From the NCBI RefSeq assembly GCF_036365825.1, contig NZ_CP142674.1, forward strand, positions 62,001-126,000: a stretch of DNA of 64,000 bases, written 5' to 3'. The position numbers were made by a program, and so were the translations under genes. The notes beneath the pieces are model-generated. The model was not told where the DNA came from, did not search any database, and was given only the letters and a program-made list of their open reading frames with translations. Origin of the DNA: Qipengyuania sp. HL-TH1 (GTDB lineage: Bacteria; Pseudomonadota; Alphaproteobacteria; Sphingomonadales; Sphingomonadaceae). Below are positions 25,885-34,307 of this stretch, piece by piece. Position 1 is the first letter of the stretch. Every line of letters begins with the position of its first letter.

Positions 25885-26439
25885 ATGACAAACGACGATA
25901 CTGGAACGGCAGACTCCGTAATGGCGCCGCCCTCGCTTGCCACGAAGGACCAACCACACCGAGGATTCCTACAATCTGCGGCTGCCATAGTGATTTACAC
26001 CGCGTTGATGGTTCTGCTCCTCGCCAGCTGATATCTGCTATTTTGGATTGTTGGCTTATCATTCGTTGCTCGGACGGTTGATGGAGCTGTTGTCTTCAAT
26101 CGCCCATTCGGAGCCATGTTGTTATCGATACCCCTTCTTCTAGCGGCTCTTTTCTCATGGTTGGCCGGCGCTTTCGCGCGCGCACGATTCAACACGATTG
26201 ATGGAGGAACACTGGCCATTCTCGGGATATTCTATGTGGTAGTGTTTACCTCGCTAGGAGCCTTTTCCGGCAGAGCGCTCCGTTCATTCGACATTGATCG
26301 GGGAGATAACGGCGCACTCGCGATCCTATTAGCTATCTGGCTTCTGCTTTTTGGCTACGCCATTAAGGCATTTTACGATGAAGGACGTGACCGAATGTCC
26401 AGATGGCTCGACCGACACCTACAACGCTTCAAGCTATAA
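25885..26439 (+). pseudogene. Membrane protein gene interrupted by an in-frame TGA
   Basis: From the ATG at 25885 the frame runs through LQSAAAIVIYTALMVLLLAS, meets TGA at 26029-26031, and continues in the same frame as YLLFWIVGLSFVA, MLLSIPLLLAALFSWLAGAF, ILGIFYVVVFTSLGAF and LAILLAIWLLLFGYAIKAFY, to a stop at 26439. Reading TGA as Trp would give one 184-residue protein with about four to five membrane helices, so the stop is probably a single TGG-to-TGA change. The C-terminal 107 residues could restart at the ATG at 26116. Family unknown. Confidence 0.6.
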
Positions 26440-26493
26440 TACGAAGATACCGACCCCCCGCAAGTTTGAAGGGTTCATACAAGGCTCTCGATA

Positions 26494-27474
26494 TTACTCC
26501 CAAGATCTACTCAGAATACGGTCGGCCATTGCCATCGCTTCATCAAATTCCTGGATGACGTCGTCATCGCGGACTTTTTCAATCCTTCTTACTTTGAACG
26601 TCCTCTTGTCTAACGCCCAGGATTGAAGGCCTCGTTCGGCAGGATGAGCTGCGCACAGCTTGTCGAGTTGGCGAACGACGACCGTCGTGCCCGACTGAGA
26701 AAGTTCCCAACCACGCCTGATATGTGATCGTCGCAAAGTATCCAGCGCCGCCAATGCCCCCGCAATAGCAGGTGCTCGTGAGTTCTTCGACAGCTTGCTC
26801 AACGCAACCTCTGCCGCCCCGAGACGATCTGCAATGGTCCGCACCCGCTCATGAACGGAGCGTGCCGTCATTCCCCACGTTTTCAGCACAGCATCGCGCG
26901 AAAGGGCGCGATCTATGCGAAGGGCTTTCCGTGTAACCATCCCCGGCAGAGGCGGCTGTGCCGGCAAGGTAATCAAGGCGAGATTGATCGCCCATACCCC
27001 ACGACGCTCAGCTGACTGTGCAGGCCGCGCAGATGCAAAGCGCGGGTCTTCGCGAAGATTCGTTACCGCAGTCACGAGGTTGTCGACCGGTGGAGCCGCA
27101 ATCAGCTGCACTCCGGCCCCTTTGAGCGCGTTCCCTGCATCGACGAGCATTTCACGCTCTGCCGAGGTAAAATGGCTGTCGTCAGTTCCCCGCGCTCTTT
27201 GCAATCGCAGTGCGGACTGACGCAGCGGGCCGTCTCTGGAGGCCAGATAAGCTAGGACTGAGCCTACGCGAGGATCCTCAGTGAGAAGGACGTGGTCCGA
27301 ATGCCGCCACCCCGAGAATAAGGGACCCGTGTCTCCCGGCCCTGCGTCTCTAATGAAGGCTTTCCACGCCATATCGACCAAGGCGAGATCAACCGCCGCC
27401 CTGACTGAACCGGAAAGCAGCGGCATTCGACCGTGCAGTGAGCCAGCGATCCAGAATAGGTCGAAATCTTCCAT
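26494..27474 (-). CDS. Helical hypothetical protein divergent from recombinase
   Basis: 326 residues, soluble and mostly helical. I do not recognise a family. The N-terminus (FWIAGSLHGRMPLLSGSVRA) weakly resembles that of the DUF1612-like protein at 2891-3832 (LGRLDGRLTHSPARTAWSIR). A helix-turn-helix-like segment may lie near residues 200-240 (LSRDAVLKTWGMTARSVHER). Like that gene it is about 320 residues long, diverges from a tyrosine recombinase, and is separated from it by a palindrome (27538-27562). A role as regulator or partner of the recombinase is inferred from this parallel. Confidence 0.55.
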   Translation of the reverse strand: MEDFDLFWIAGSLHGRMPLLSGSVRAAVDLALVDMAWKAFIRDAGPGDTGPLFSGWRHSDHVLLTEDPRVGSVLAYLASRDGPLRQSALRLQRARGTDDSHFTSAEREMLVDAGNALKGAGVQLIAAPPVDNLVTAVTNLREDPRFASARPAQSAERRGVWAINLALITLPAQPPLPGMVTRKALRIDRALSRDAVLKTWGMTARSVHERVRTIADRLGAAEVALSKLSKNSRAPAIAGALAALDTLRRSHIRRGWELSQSGTTVVVRQLDKLCAAHPAERGLQSWALDKRTFKVRRIEKVRDDDVIQEFDEAMAMADRILSRSWE

Positions 27475-27537
27475 CGCATCATTCTATGCCAGCGATCCTC
27501 CAATCACTAGCACAGAAAAATGGGCAATCGAGGCGAT

Positions 27538-27562
27538 TTGCTATAATTGCGGTTTATAGCAA
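27538..27562. promoter_or_regulatory. Perfect 9-bp inverted repeat before the second recombinase
   Basis: TTGCTATAA (27538-27546) and TTATAGCAA (27554-27562) are exact reverse complements around TTGCGGT. The site lies between the 326-aa gene and the recombinase at 27630, the same position as the palindrome at 3896-3924, though the sequences differ. CTATAA may also serve as a -10 element. Confidence 0.5.
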
Positions 27563-27629
27563 GTGCGGTCTTGCGGGGCGGGGCACGTTTTTGCGATAGC
27601 AGTCCAGCAATCAAGAGAAATCCGCACCA

Positions 27630-28875
27630 ATGCCCGAGCGTCCCGCTTCCGAAATCATCGTCCACGACCAGTCGCGCAAGGTGCCGCAGCCGCGCGGCAA
27701 GGATCAGAAGATCGACCGCGAGCTGCAGGCGGAGCTGCGGATCGCGCAGGCTCTGGCTGCCGGCGCCGATGGAACCCTAGAGGATATCAGCCAGGACCGC
27801 TTCGAAGCCGAGTTCAAGGCGATGGCATTGAACAGCAAGATCGCGGCCGCGGCCGACCTAGACTGCTATGTCGACTGGTGCATCGCCGAGCGCCGTGCGG
27901 CGTTTCCGGCCGACCCGGTGACGCTGGTGCGCTACATCGAGTCGAAGGTGAAGGCCAAGGCGAAGCCCGCAACGATCGTGCGGCAGAATCTCCAGCATCG
28001 CCAAGGCGCACCATATGCTTGGACTCGAACCGATCGGCCCGCGCGATCGCATGGTCCGACAGACCCTGGTCGCGATCGGCAAGAAGAAGAAGCAGCGGCA
28101 GGCTGCCGCAATCCGCGTCGGAGAAAGCCGTACCGGCACCAGCTCGCCGATCACCATCGAGGCGCTGCTCCAGTGCTGCGACAGCACGCTTCCGGGCTTG
28201 CGCGATGCGGCCCTGCTCTCGGTCGGCTACTACGGCGGCCTGCGCGTCAGCGAGCTGACAGCGGCCGAAGTCGAGCATCTCGCGGTCGATGCCGACGGAA
28301 CCGGCACGTTGACCGTGCCCTTCTCCAAGACCGATCAGGAAGGGGAAGGCGCGGAAGTATGGATGCCGGCCGATGCGGTCCGGCGTCTGCGGGCGTGGTT
28401 GGAGGCGGCGGAGATCGATGAAGGGGTGATGTTCAGGCGGATCCATGTCACACGCAAGAAGGCCAAGGGTGCGATCGCCCCTCAGGCGTGGGACAGCATC
28501 CCCGGGCACACGCGGCACTATCAGGAGCGGCTTGTCGGCCAGGCTGCGACGCCGGCGATCACCGTCTACACGGTCGGCCCCAATCCGCTGACGACGCAGG
28601 GCGTCAACGCGATCTACAAGCGCCTGGTCGAGCGCGCATGGGCCGATGGTCTGATCGAGATCGAGAAGGACGACATCGTCAAGGCGTTGAAGACGATATC
28701 TTCCCACTCGTTACGGGTTGGCCTGACCCACGATCTCATCGCGCTCGGCGCCGACGGGGTGGCGATCACCAATGCCATGCGCTGGACATCTCCAGGAACC
28801 ATCTTACGCTACGGGAAGAAGCTGCGCGCGAAATCGAGCGCGACGGCCCGCTTTCTGAGCAGCGAGCCAGAATAG
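27630..28875 (+). pseudogene. Tyrosine recombinase with a frameshift
   Basis: The N-terminal core-binding part reads in one frame to ATIVRQNLQ near 27990. The rest reads in the next frame, from ISSIAKAHHMLGLEPIGPRD to SSEPE at 28875. Removing one base (an extra A at about 27985-27988) restores ATIVRRISSIAKAHHMLG, closely matching the intact enzyme at 3961 (VRYKASIAKAHRLLG). Catalytic residues survive downstream: Arg in YGGLRVSEL, His and Arg in SSHSLRVG, and Tyr in ILRYGKK. Without a ribosomal frameshift it is inactive; a sequencing error is the alternative. Confidence 0.82.
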
Positions 28876-28965
28876 AACAGGGGCTAGGAATCGAACAAGA
28901 AGTCTCGACACTGACATCTTTTTAAGCAAGGTTCTTCGATAGAAAGTTCCAAGGGGGCGCATTCC

Positions 28966-29175
28966 GTGGAGCATTATGCCGATCTGCAGAGGCTGCTCCA
29001 TGCGGTCCACAAGTATCGCCAGGAAGGCAAACTTCCTGACGATCCAGCAGAGCTGGACGAGGTCTGCGCCCGCGTTCTGAACTACGATCGTTTCGATGAA
29101 ACGGCGATCGAGTGGAAGCGGATCGCGGACTACGAAAAGGAACTGGCTGGCGGCGAGTGGCCCGACCGCGGCTGA
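28966..29175 (+). CDS. Small acidic hypothetical protein
   Basis: 69 residues from a GTG (GGGGG lies 7-8 nt upstream): VEHYADLQRLLHAVHKYRQE, GKLPDDPAELDEVCARVLNY, then DRFDETAIEWKRIADYEKEL. It is helical and acidic with no known motif. The composition and the ribosome binding site argue for a real gene. It lies 90 bp after the broken recombinase and 80 bp before the IS110 element. Confidence 0.55.
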   Translation: MEHYADLQRLLHAVHKYRQEGKLPDDPAELDEVCARVLNYDRFDETAIEWKRIADYEKELAGGEWPDRG

Positions 29176-29255
29176 TCCATCCCCCCTTAAGTTAGCATGA
29201 TTGTCGAAAGGCCCTCTCAACTGGCAAGACTATACGGCAGTAATGGGGTGATGGG

Positions 29256-30611
29256 GTGGACGCCCCCCGACGGCATCGATGTGCCATAGTGGAGGTGTTT
29301 ACACACCACTAGTGAAGGAGGCGTCCATGTCGGAAGTTAGCATAATTGGTCTCGATATCGCAAAGTCTGTTTTTCAGGTGCACGGCGCGGATGCATCGGG
29401 GCGCGCGGTGCTCCGCAAGAAGGTCAGCAGAGCCAGGCTGCTGGAGTTCTTCGCCTCGCAGCCGCCCTGCCAAGTAGTGCTGGAGGCCTGCGGCGGCGCG
29501 CATCACTGGGCTCGCGAGCTGAGCAAGCTGGGCCACGATGTCCGTTTGATCGCGCCGGCTTACGTAAAGCCGTTCGTGAAGCGTCAGAAGAACGATGCGG
29601 CGGATGCCGAAGCTATCTGCGAGGCGGCACAGCGGCCGAGCATGCGGTTTGTGCCGGTGAAGACGGAGGCGCAGCAGGCAGCCGCGCTGGTGTTCCGGGC
29701 GCGCGACCTGCTGGTCAAGCAGCGCACGCAAATCAGCAACGCCGTTCGCGGCCACATGACCGAGCATGGCTGGATCGCGCCGCAGGGTCTGGCGCATATG
29801 AAGAAGCTGGCCGCGCTGCTGGAGGATCCAGATGCAGTTCCGCAGGCTGCAAGGCCAGTGCTGAGAACCTTGCTGGACCAGATGGCAGTGCTGAGCGACC
29901 GCATTACCGAACTGGATAAGGAGATCGCTCGGCGTGCTCGCGAGGACGAGACCGCGCGCCGGCTCATGACGATTCCGGGCATCGGGCCGATCACTGCTAC
30001 CGCGATCACCGCGCTGGCGCCGCCGCCGGGCACCTTTGCCAAGGGCCGCGACTTTGCCGCATGGGTCGGGCTTACTCCCAGGCAGCACTCGACTGGCGGC
30101 AAACAGAAGCTGGGCGCGATCTCAAAGATGGGCGAGCGCACATTGCGAAGGCTGCTGATCATCGGCAGCAGCGCAGTCGTGCTCCAGGCCAGCAGACGCG
30201 GTGCGCCCAAAGGATCGTGGCTGGAACAGATGCTGGCGCGCAAACCGCGCATGCTGGTAACGGTCGCGCTGGCCAACAAGACGGCGCGGATCGTTTGGGC
30301 AGTGATGACCAGGAACGAGGATTACAGAGCTCCGGTCGCGGTCGCGGCGTAAGCCGAGGCGGACCAGAGGTCGTCGGAAGGACGTAGGCGGACGAAGGAG
30401 AGTATGGCAAAACAGTCGGCGAGACGGGATCGGAAGAACCAGGGCTTTCCACCGTGCTTCATCAGCACGCTAAGGGTGATGTGGTTCCGGTCCGCGAACT
30501 CCCATACGGGCCCGCAGCACAAAAAGCTGCACCAGGAGGCCGGACAGATGGCAGCATCCGACTACGTGCCAAAACTCTCAAAAATCCGCTTGCATCCTGC
30601 GGGGCGTCCAC
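29256..30611 (+). mobile_element. IS110-family insertion sequence
   Basis: The transposase gene is bracketed by an 11-bp subterminal inverted repeat: GTGGACGCCCC at 29256-29266 and GGGGCGTCCAC at 30601-30611. IS1111-type members of the family have such subterminal repeats, so the true ends lie a few bases outside these points. The 250 bp after the transposase has no gene and would be the element's right non-coding end, where these elements can carry structured RNA. Confidence 0.75.
29327..30352 (+). CDS. IS110-family transposase
   Basis: 341 residues from the ATG at 29327 (GGAGG about 7 nt upstream). The N-terminal DEDD RuvC-like domain begins IIGLDIAKSVFQVHGAD (first Asp) and includes VVLEACGGAHHWARELSKLG (Glu) and KRQKNDAADAEAICEAAQRP (Asp pair). 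The C-terminal Transposase_20 domain has TIPGIGPITATAITAL and FAAWVGLTPRQHSTGGK, with the catalytic Ser region LLIIGSSAVVL. Both domains are complete. IS110 enzymes move the element with a site-specific recombinase-like mechanism. Confidence 0.92.
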   Translation: MSEVSIIGLDIAKSVFQVHGADASGRAVLRKKVSRARLLEFFASQPPCQVVLEACGGAHHWARELSKLGHDVRLIAPAYVKPFVKRQKNDAADAEAICEAAQRPSMRFVPVKTEAQQAAALVFRARDLLVKQRTQISNAVRGHMTEHGWIAPQGLAHMKKLAALLEDPDAVPQAARPVLRTLLDQMAVLSDRITELDKEIARRAREDETARRLMTIPGIGPITATAITALAPPPGTFAKGRDFAAWVGLTPRQHSTGGKQKLGAISKMGERTLRRLLIIGSSAVVLQASRRGAPKGSWLEQMLARKPRMLVTVALANKTARIVWAVMTRNEDYRAPVAVAA

Positions 30612-30640
30612 AGATGGAAAGCTGACGACGAACTGTCCTT

Positions 30641-31246
30641 TCAGCTCTTCTCACATTTTGAGCTGAAGCGATCAATTCCGTGAAGAACATCTGAGGTTTC
30701 CGAGCGCAGAATGTCATTCGGCGGACCATCGCTGATCATCTGGTAGATCCACCTGCCATCCCGAAGAAGATATGGCTGCTTCGGCGTGATGCTGTTTAAG
30801 TCTCGACTTACCGCGGCAACTTCTGGACCGAGAAAATAGAGGTCACCATGGCGAACAATGTCTGAGATACGCCTGGCATCAGCCTCACCAAAACGCTCGC
30901 GCAGCGGCTCATAATCCTCCCGCCTCTTCGGCGAGGCGGCCTTGAGGGCGTCAAAATATCCTTCAGAGAATTTTGCAGCGATCACCATATTCTTCTTGGG
31001 GAGTAATGTGCCAGAATCGATCGTGTAGAATTGGCCGGTGAAGACATGAAAAATGTAGCTGACGACGCGACCCTCGTGCAGGAAAACGGAGCGGAGTTCA
31101 GTATGCTCAGAGGTTATGCCAGCAAGCTTCTCATTCAAGCACTGCGCTATCGCAATGCGGGAATCTGTGCCACTATCCGATGATCTTTCTTCGGAACACG
31201 AGACGACAAGAATCCCCGCAAGTAGCGCGATGATCAAGGGCTTCAT
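30641..31246 (-). CDS. Lipoprotein of unknown function
   Basis: 201 residues from the ATG at 31246. A lipoprotein signal (MKPLIIALLAGILVVSC, lipobox VVSC) is followed by a polar linker and a mixed alpha/beta domain (LRSVFLHEGRVVSYIFHVFT, DARRISDIVRHGDLYFLGPE). No known family. It is the last gene of a three-gene minus-strand group (32316 to 30641) of exported proteins with lower GC than their surroundings, which suggests separate acquisition. Confidence 0.65.
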   Translation of the reverse strand: MKPLIIALLAGILVVSCSEERSSDSGTDSRIAIAQCLNEKLAGITSEHTELRSVFLHEGRVVSYIFHVFTGQFYTIDSGTLLPKKNMVIAAKFSEGYFDALKAASPKRREDYEPLRERFGEADARRISDIVRHGDLYFLGPEVAAVSRDLNSITPKQPYLLRDGRWIYQMISDGPPNDILRSETSDVLHGIDRFSSKCEKS

Positions 31247-31258
31247 TGGCACTCTCGG

Positions 31259-31738
31259 TCAGTCTTTTGAGCCGGATCGAAGCAGATAGCCAAGTTCACC
31301 CGCTTCCCGCACCGACCGGACTTGGTTGCCTTCGAACGAGATGAGCCAAATACACGAAAGCTCAACAAAGCTCCCATGGTTCTCGAACCAAGCCGAACGA
31401 CTTCCAGCTACTAGGTATGTTGGTCGAGATTGCGCCCTTGGTTCGCCAAGAAGCTTTATACGCGCAACCTCGACTGGTCTTTCATCGCGCCGACCCTGAC
31501 GCTCGTAAAGACTATCATCCGAGGTGCATCCGAAGCTTTGAAATCGGGCGCGTGCATTCCCTTCCCAAGCATCATCGAAAAACTGCTCGATAAGCTCAGG
31601 CCCCCGTTCGTAGTCATGCAATTTCTGGACAGCCCAAATGCTTTCTGCGGCAACATGGCTTGGCCATATTGAAAGGCAAGTTACGCCCATAGCCGCGAGC
31701 GCTGCTTTCGTTCTGCGCAATGCTGTGCTCCAACTCAA
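31259..31738 (-). CDS. Exported hypothetical protein
   Basis: 159 residues. A signal peptide (TALRRTKAALAAMGVTCLSI, cleavage near HVAAES) is followed by a short domain with two cysteines (FGCTSDD and LSCIWLI) that could pair in the periplasm. Family unknown. Its ATG overlaps the stop of the upstream gene by four bases (ATGA), and the downstream lipoprotein starts 13 bp after its stop, so all three are one operon. Confidence 0.6.
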   Translation of the reverse strand: MSWSTALRRTKAALAAMGVTCLSIWPSHVAAESIWAVQKLHDYERGPELIEQFFDDAWEGNARARFQSFGCTSDDSLYERQGRRDERPVEVARIKLLGEPRAQSRPTYLVAGSRSAWFENHGSFVELSCIWLISFEGNQVRSVREAGELGYLLRSGSKD

Positions 31739-32316
31739 TCCGACTGGTTCCAGCTCTGAAACATGGATAAGAAAAACTGGCGCAGGGCCGGTAGTTTATT
31801 CAAGCTCTCTCGATCCAGGAATATTGACGCCTCGAATTTCCCTCTATGGATGAGGGCGTTGCAAATGTCATGTTCGTTGCAATAATAGACAAGATTCTCA
31901 GTCCTGTAGAAGCTTCCGCCGCGCTGAGAATGACTGCGTGCCATCACTCTCCATGTGTGCTGATTGCCAAACTTCTCATTATAAAGAACCTTAGCATAGA
32001 GGTCGTCTTCCACTGCCGAAACAAGCTCGAAATCATCGATAGCTGCCGATGGTTTTGGATAGATCGCAATTGCGACAGCCTCTTCTCGAACCCCTAGATC
32101 GGCCCCAGCGCGCATCAAGAATTCCGTCGGAAGCGCTCTCTGGCTAGTGGCATATGTAGGTATCGAGAATCGTTTGATATCGGCAGCGGGAATGCAAATT
32201 TCTGGAACCGGACACCAGTCAGCAACACCCACATCGTGGTCCGTCATCGATAGTGACGTACGCCAACCAAATGCTGCAACAATCAGGACGGCAGCGAAAA
32301 GCGCAAACTTCTTCAT
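31735..32316 (-). CDS. Membrane-anchored/exported hypothetical protein
   Basis: 193 residues from the ATG at 32316. One N-terminal hydrophobic segment (KKFALFAAVLIVAAFGW) is an anchor or signal. A cysteine-containing region follows (DWCPVPEICIPAAD), then a domain ending in YYCNEHDICNALIHRGKFEA. No family recognised. It is first in the three-gene operon; the whole operon is AT-richer than the genes around it. Confidence 0.6.
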   Translation of the reverse strand: MKKFALFAAVLIVAAFGWRTSLSMTDHDVGVADWCPVPEICIPAADIKRFSIPTYATSQRALPTEFLMRAGADLGVREEAVAIAIYPKPSAAIDDFELVSAVEDDLYAKVLYNEKFGNQHTWRVMARSHSQRGGSFYRTENLVYYCNEHDICNALIHRGKFEASIFLDRESLNKLPALRQFFLSMFQSWNQSD

Positions 32317-32445
32317 TTCGGGCGGCAAGCTCTCACAAAGTAACGTCTAGCTCAAATTCACGGACCGACCAATGTCCGCAATTAGGGTCGGAAGCTGCCA
32401 TCACAGATAATTGGATGAAACCGCCGTTGCTGATATAATCCGACA

Positions 32446-33114
32446 ATGGAACAGGGAGTCGACCAGCTATACAGGTCCGCTGTCGAGAAGATGGCGAAAA
32501 GCGCGGATTCCGACATTGAGAAACTCCGCCGATCGGTGATTAAGGACCCGGGTTCGCTTGGCGCACCCAATCCAGGGGGTATCGCCGAAGCAAGCGGCCG
32601 GGATGCCTCTTGGGGAAGCTATGCCTTCGACAGCCTGCGGTCGCACGGCTTCATTCAAAGCGACCTGATGCGGTTCAAATGGTTCCAGCCTACGTCGCCG
32701 TATATCGACGATGAAATGGCCGCCCTTGCAGGCGTCGAAGCCACCGCGATCATCCGCCTCGCGTCGCTGGATTGCGCAGCCGCGCGTGCCGAGCTCCGCA
32801 AGAGAGAGAAGACCTTCGAACAGACTGCTCGCGCCGGTAAACCCCTTGCATCGTCATTGGCGCATCAAAAGCTGATGCTGTCCGTGGTCGCTGCAACGGG
32901 CGAAGTGCATCTCCTCGAAGAATACGCAAAACGAGCAACCGTGGCCCTCGCCTATGTTCAAGCGCGTCGCCTTGATGGCGACGCATTGAAGGGTATGGTA
33001 AGATCGGCCGCAAGCATGATCCGCACGATTTGCTCCATGCCTCCTCGCGATTGCGCAGCTGCTGCGACGGCAATGCGCCTCCACCCCCAGGACGCCGGTC
33101 GAAGCCTGAGCTAA
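32446..33114 (+). CDS. Helical hypothetical protein
   Basis: 222 residues with no signal peptide. An N-terminal region (DQLYRSAVEKMAKSADSDIE) leads to a long set of amphipathic helices rich in Ala and Arg (IIRLASLDCAAARAELRKRE and on). There is no recognised family and no catalytic motif. The stop is 6 bp from that of the GntR-like gene on the other strand. Confidence 0.55.
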   Translation: MEQGVDQLYRSAVEKMAKSADSDIEKLRRSVIKDPGSLGAPNPGGIAEASGRDASWGSYAFDSLRSHGFIQSDLMRFKWFQPTSPYIDDEMAALAGVEATAIIRLASLDCAAARAELRKREKTFEQTARAGKPLASSLAHQKLMLSVVAATGEVHLLEEYAKRATVALAYVQARRLDGDALKGMVRSAASMIRTICSMPPRDCAAAATAMRLHPQDAGRSLS

Positions 33115-33120
33115 CGACAC

Positions 33121-33945
33121 TCAGAGGGCGAACGCCAGTTTCCCTGCATCGGAGATCGGCCGAAGGATTGGCGTCGAAGAGCGACTGCTTCCGGCATAGG
33201 TTGGCACGCCGCTGATTTGCAGCTCGATCGTCTGGAAACCGTCGGTTTTCTCGTTCGCCGGAAACGAACCCCCCGCCATATTGTCGATCAGTGTGTAGAG
33301 CGACGGCGCAGTCCCATCGAAGAAAAATCGGACCGACTGTCTGATCCCCTCCAGATCGCCTGACCTTGCGGCGCTGAGAAACCGGTCTCCGGCCTCGACC
33401 AGGAATCCGGTTCTGTCGGCATAGGAGTCAGCAATCCAAAGAAGTCGGAAAAACGCCTGCGGGATGAACTGCTCGACGAGCTGCGAGAGAGTGCTGCGCG
33501 GGCCGCCAAGCACGAAGGTGGTTAGCGCCATCGCGCCTATGAAGAAGCGCTCGTTTCGCACGTCGATGCCGCGTACATGCGCATTGAGAAACGCCGCGGT
33601 TTCATCGATCTTTTCGGCCCCCGTCAGCGCAAGCTTCAGCGCCCCAATTTCGACGATGGCGCACAGCGCCAGGCGCCATTCCTCGACCTGTTCCTTGGTA
33701 AACGTCGACACGACGTAGGACCGTCCAGACTTCTTCAGATATCCGCCAGCACCCAACGAGAGCAATAATTGGCGAGCCATGGAGAGCGACACGCCGGTGT
33801 ACCGCATGATATCCTCGGCGTACATTGGCGCACCTGCTGCCAGTTCGCCAAAGAGAATGCGCTCCCGAAGCTCGATATAAGTCGCATCGATCTTGGAAAG
33901 ACTTTCGTTCACGAGGTTTGCCTTACCCTTCTCTTCGGTTGGCAT
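33121..33945 (-). CDS. GntR/FadR-like transcriptional regulator
   Basis: 274 residues. An N-terminal winged helix-turn-helix (about 20-80: IDATYIELRERILFGELAAG, then VSLSMARQLLLSLGAGGYLK and the wing KSGRSYVVSTF) is of GntR type. It is followed by an all-helical effector domain (about 85-220: ALCAIVEIGALKLALTGAEK, VEQFIPQAFFRLLWIADS) of FCD style, and a C-terminal tail that is probably disordered. The effector is unknown. TGTCAG occurs twice in the 60 bp upstream of the start and could be a half-site of its own operator. It may control the neighbouring unknown genes, but nothing proves this. Confidence 0.78.
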   Translation of the reverse strand: MPTEEKGKANLVNESLSKIDATYIELRERILFGELAAGAPMYAEDIMRYTGVSLSMARQLLLSLGAGGYLKKSGRSYVVSTFTKEQVEEWRLALCAIVEIGALKLALTGAEKIDETAAFLNAHVRGIDVRNERFFIGAMALTTFVLGGPRSTLSQLVEQFIPQAFFRLLWIADSYADRTGFLVEAGDRFLSAARSGDLEGIRQSVRFFFDGTAPSLYTLIDNMAGGSFPANEKTDGFQTIELQISGVPTYAGSSRSSTPILRPISDAGKLAFAL

Positions 33946-34082
33946 TTGTCAGAAACTATCATTTGGCATCATCTGTCAGCAAGCAATCCGTAGCGTCTTA
34001 CCCCATCTGATTTTGAACGAAGCATTCGGTCAGCCGTTGAAAGTTATGACCGAAAATGCTACGCTCAAAATAGGAGATGGAA

Positions 34083-34307
34083 GTGGAAAACTACGATCCG
34101 TATCGATTTGACGACCCAATCAGCTATGCCGTGAAAACTGGAGATATTTCTCATGGAGCTTCGCCACGAGATGTCTCAATGTCCTATGACGATAACGCTG
34201 AAGGGCCTGTTTTTGATAGTCGGACTGGCCTTAGCCGGCGAGCCAACGCGTACCTTGGCTTAGCGTTGGCAATGATTTTCCTGATCGTCGCAATCCTAGG
34301 CATGTAA
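34083..34307 (+). CDS. Small protein with C-terminal membrane anchor
   Basis: 74 residues from the GTG at 34083, which has GGAG at an ideal 6-nt spacing; the ATG at 34077 touches that motif and is less likely. The N-terminal 50 residues are polar (VENYDPYRFDDPISYAVKTG), and the last 20 are hydrophobic (AYLGLALAMIFLIVAILGM), giving a tail anchor. It is convergent with traG; its stop (34305-34307) directly abuts the stop of traG at 34308, with no base between. Confidence 0.6.
   Translation: MENYDPYRFDDPISYAVKTGDISHGASPRDVSMSYDDNAEGPVFDSRTGLSRRANAYLGLALAMIFLIVAILGM

Noticed and set aside
30353..30600. Small frames after the IS110 transposase
   Set aside because: They lie inside the element's right non-coding end and have no protein character.
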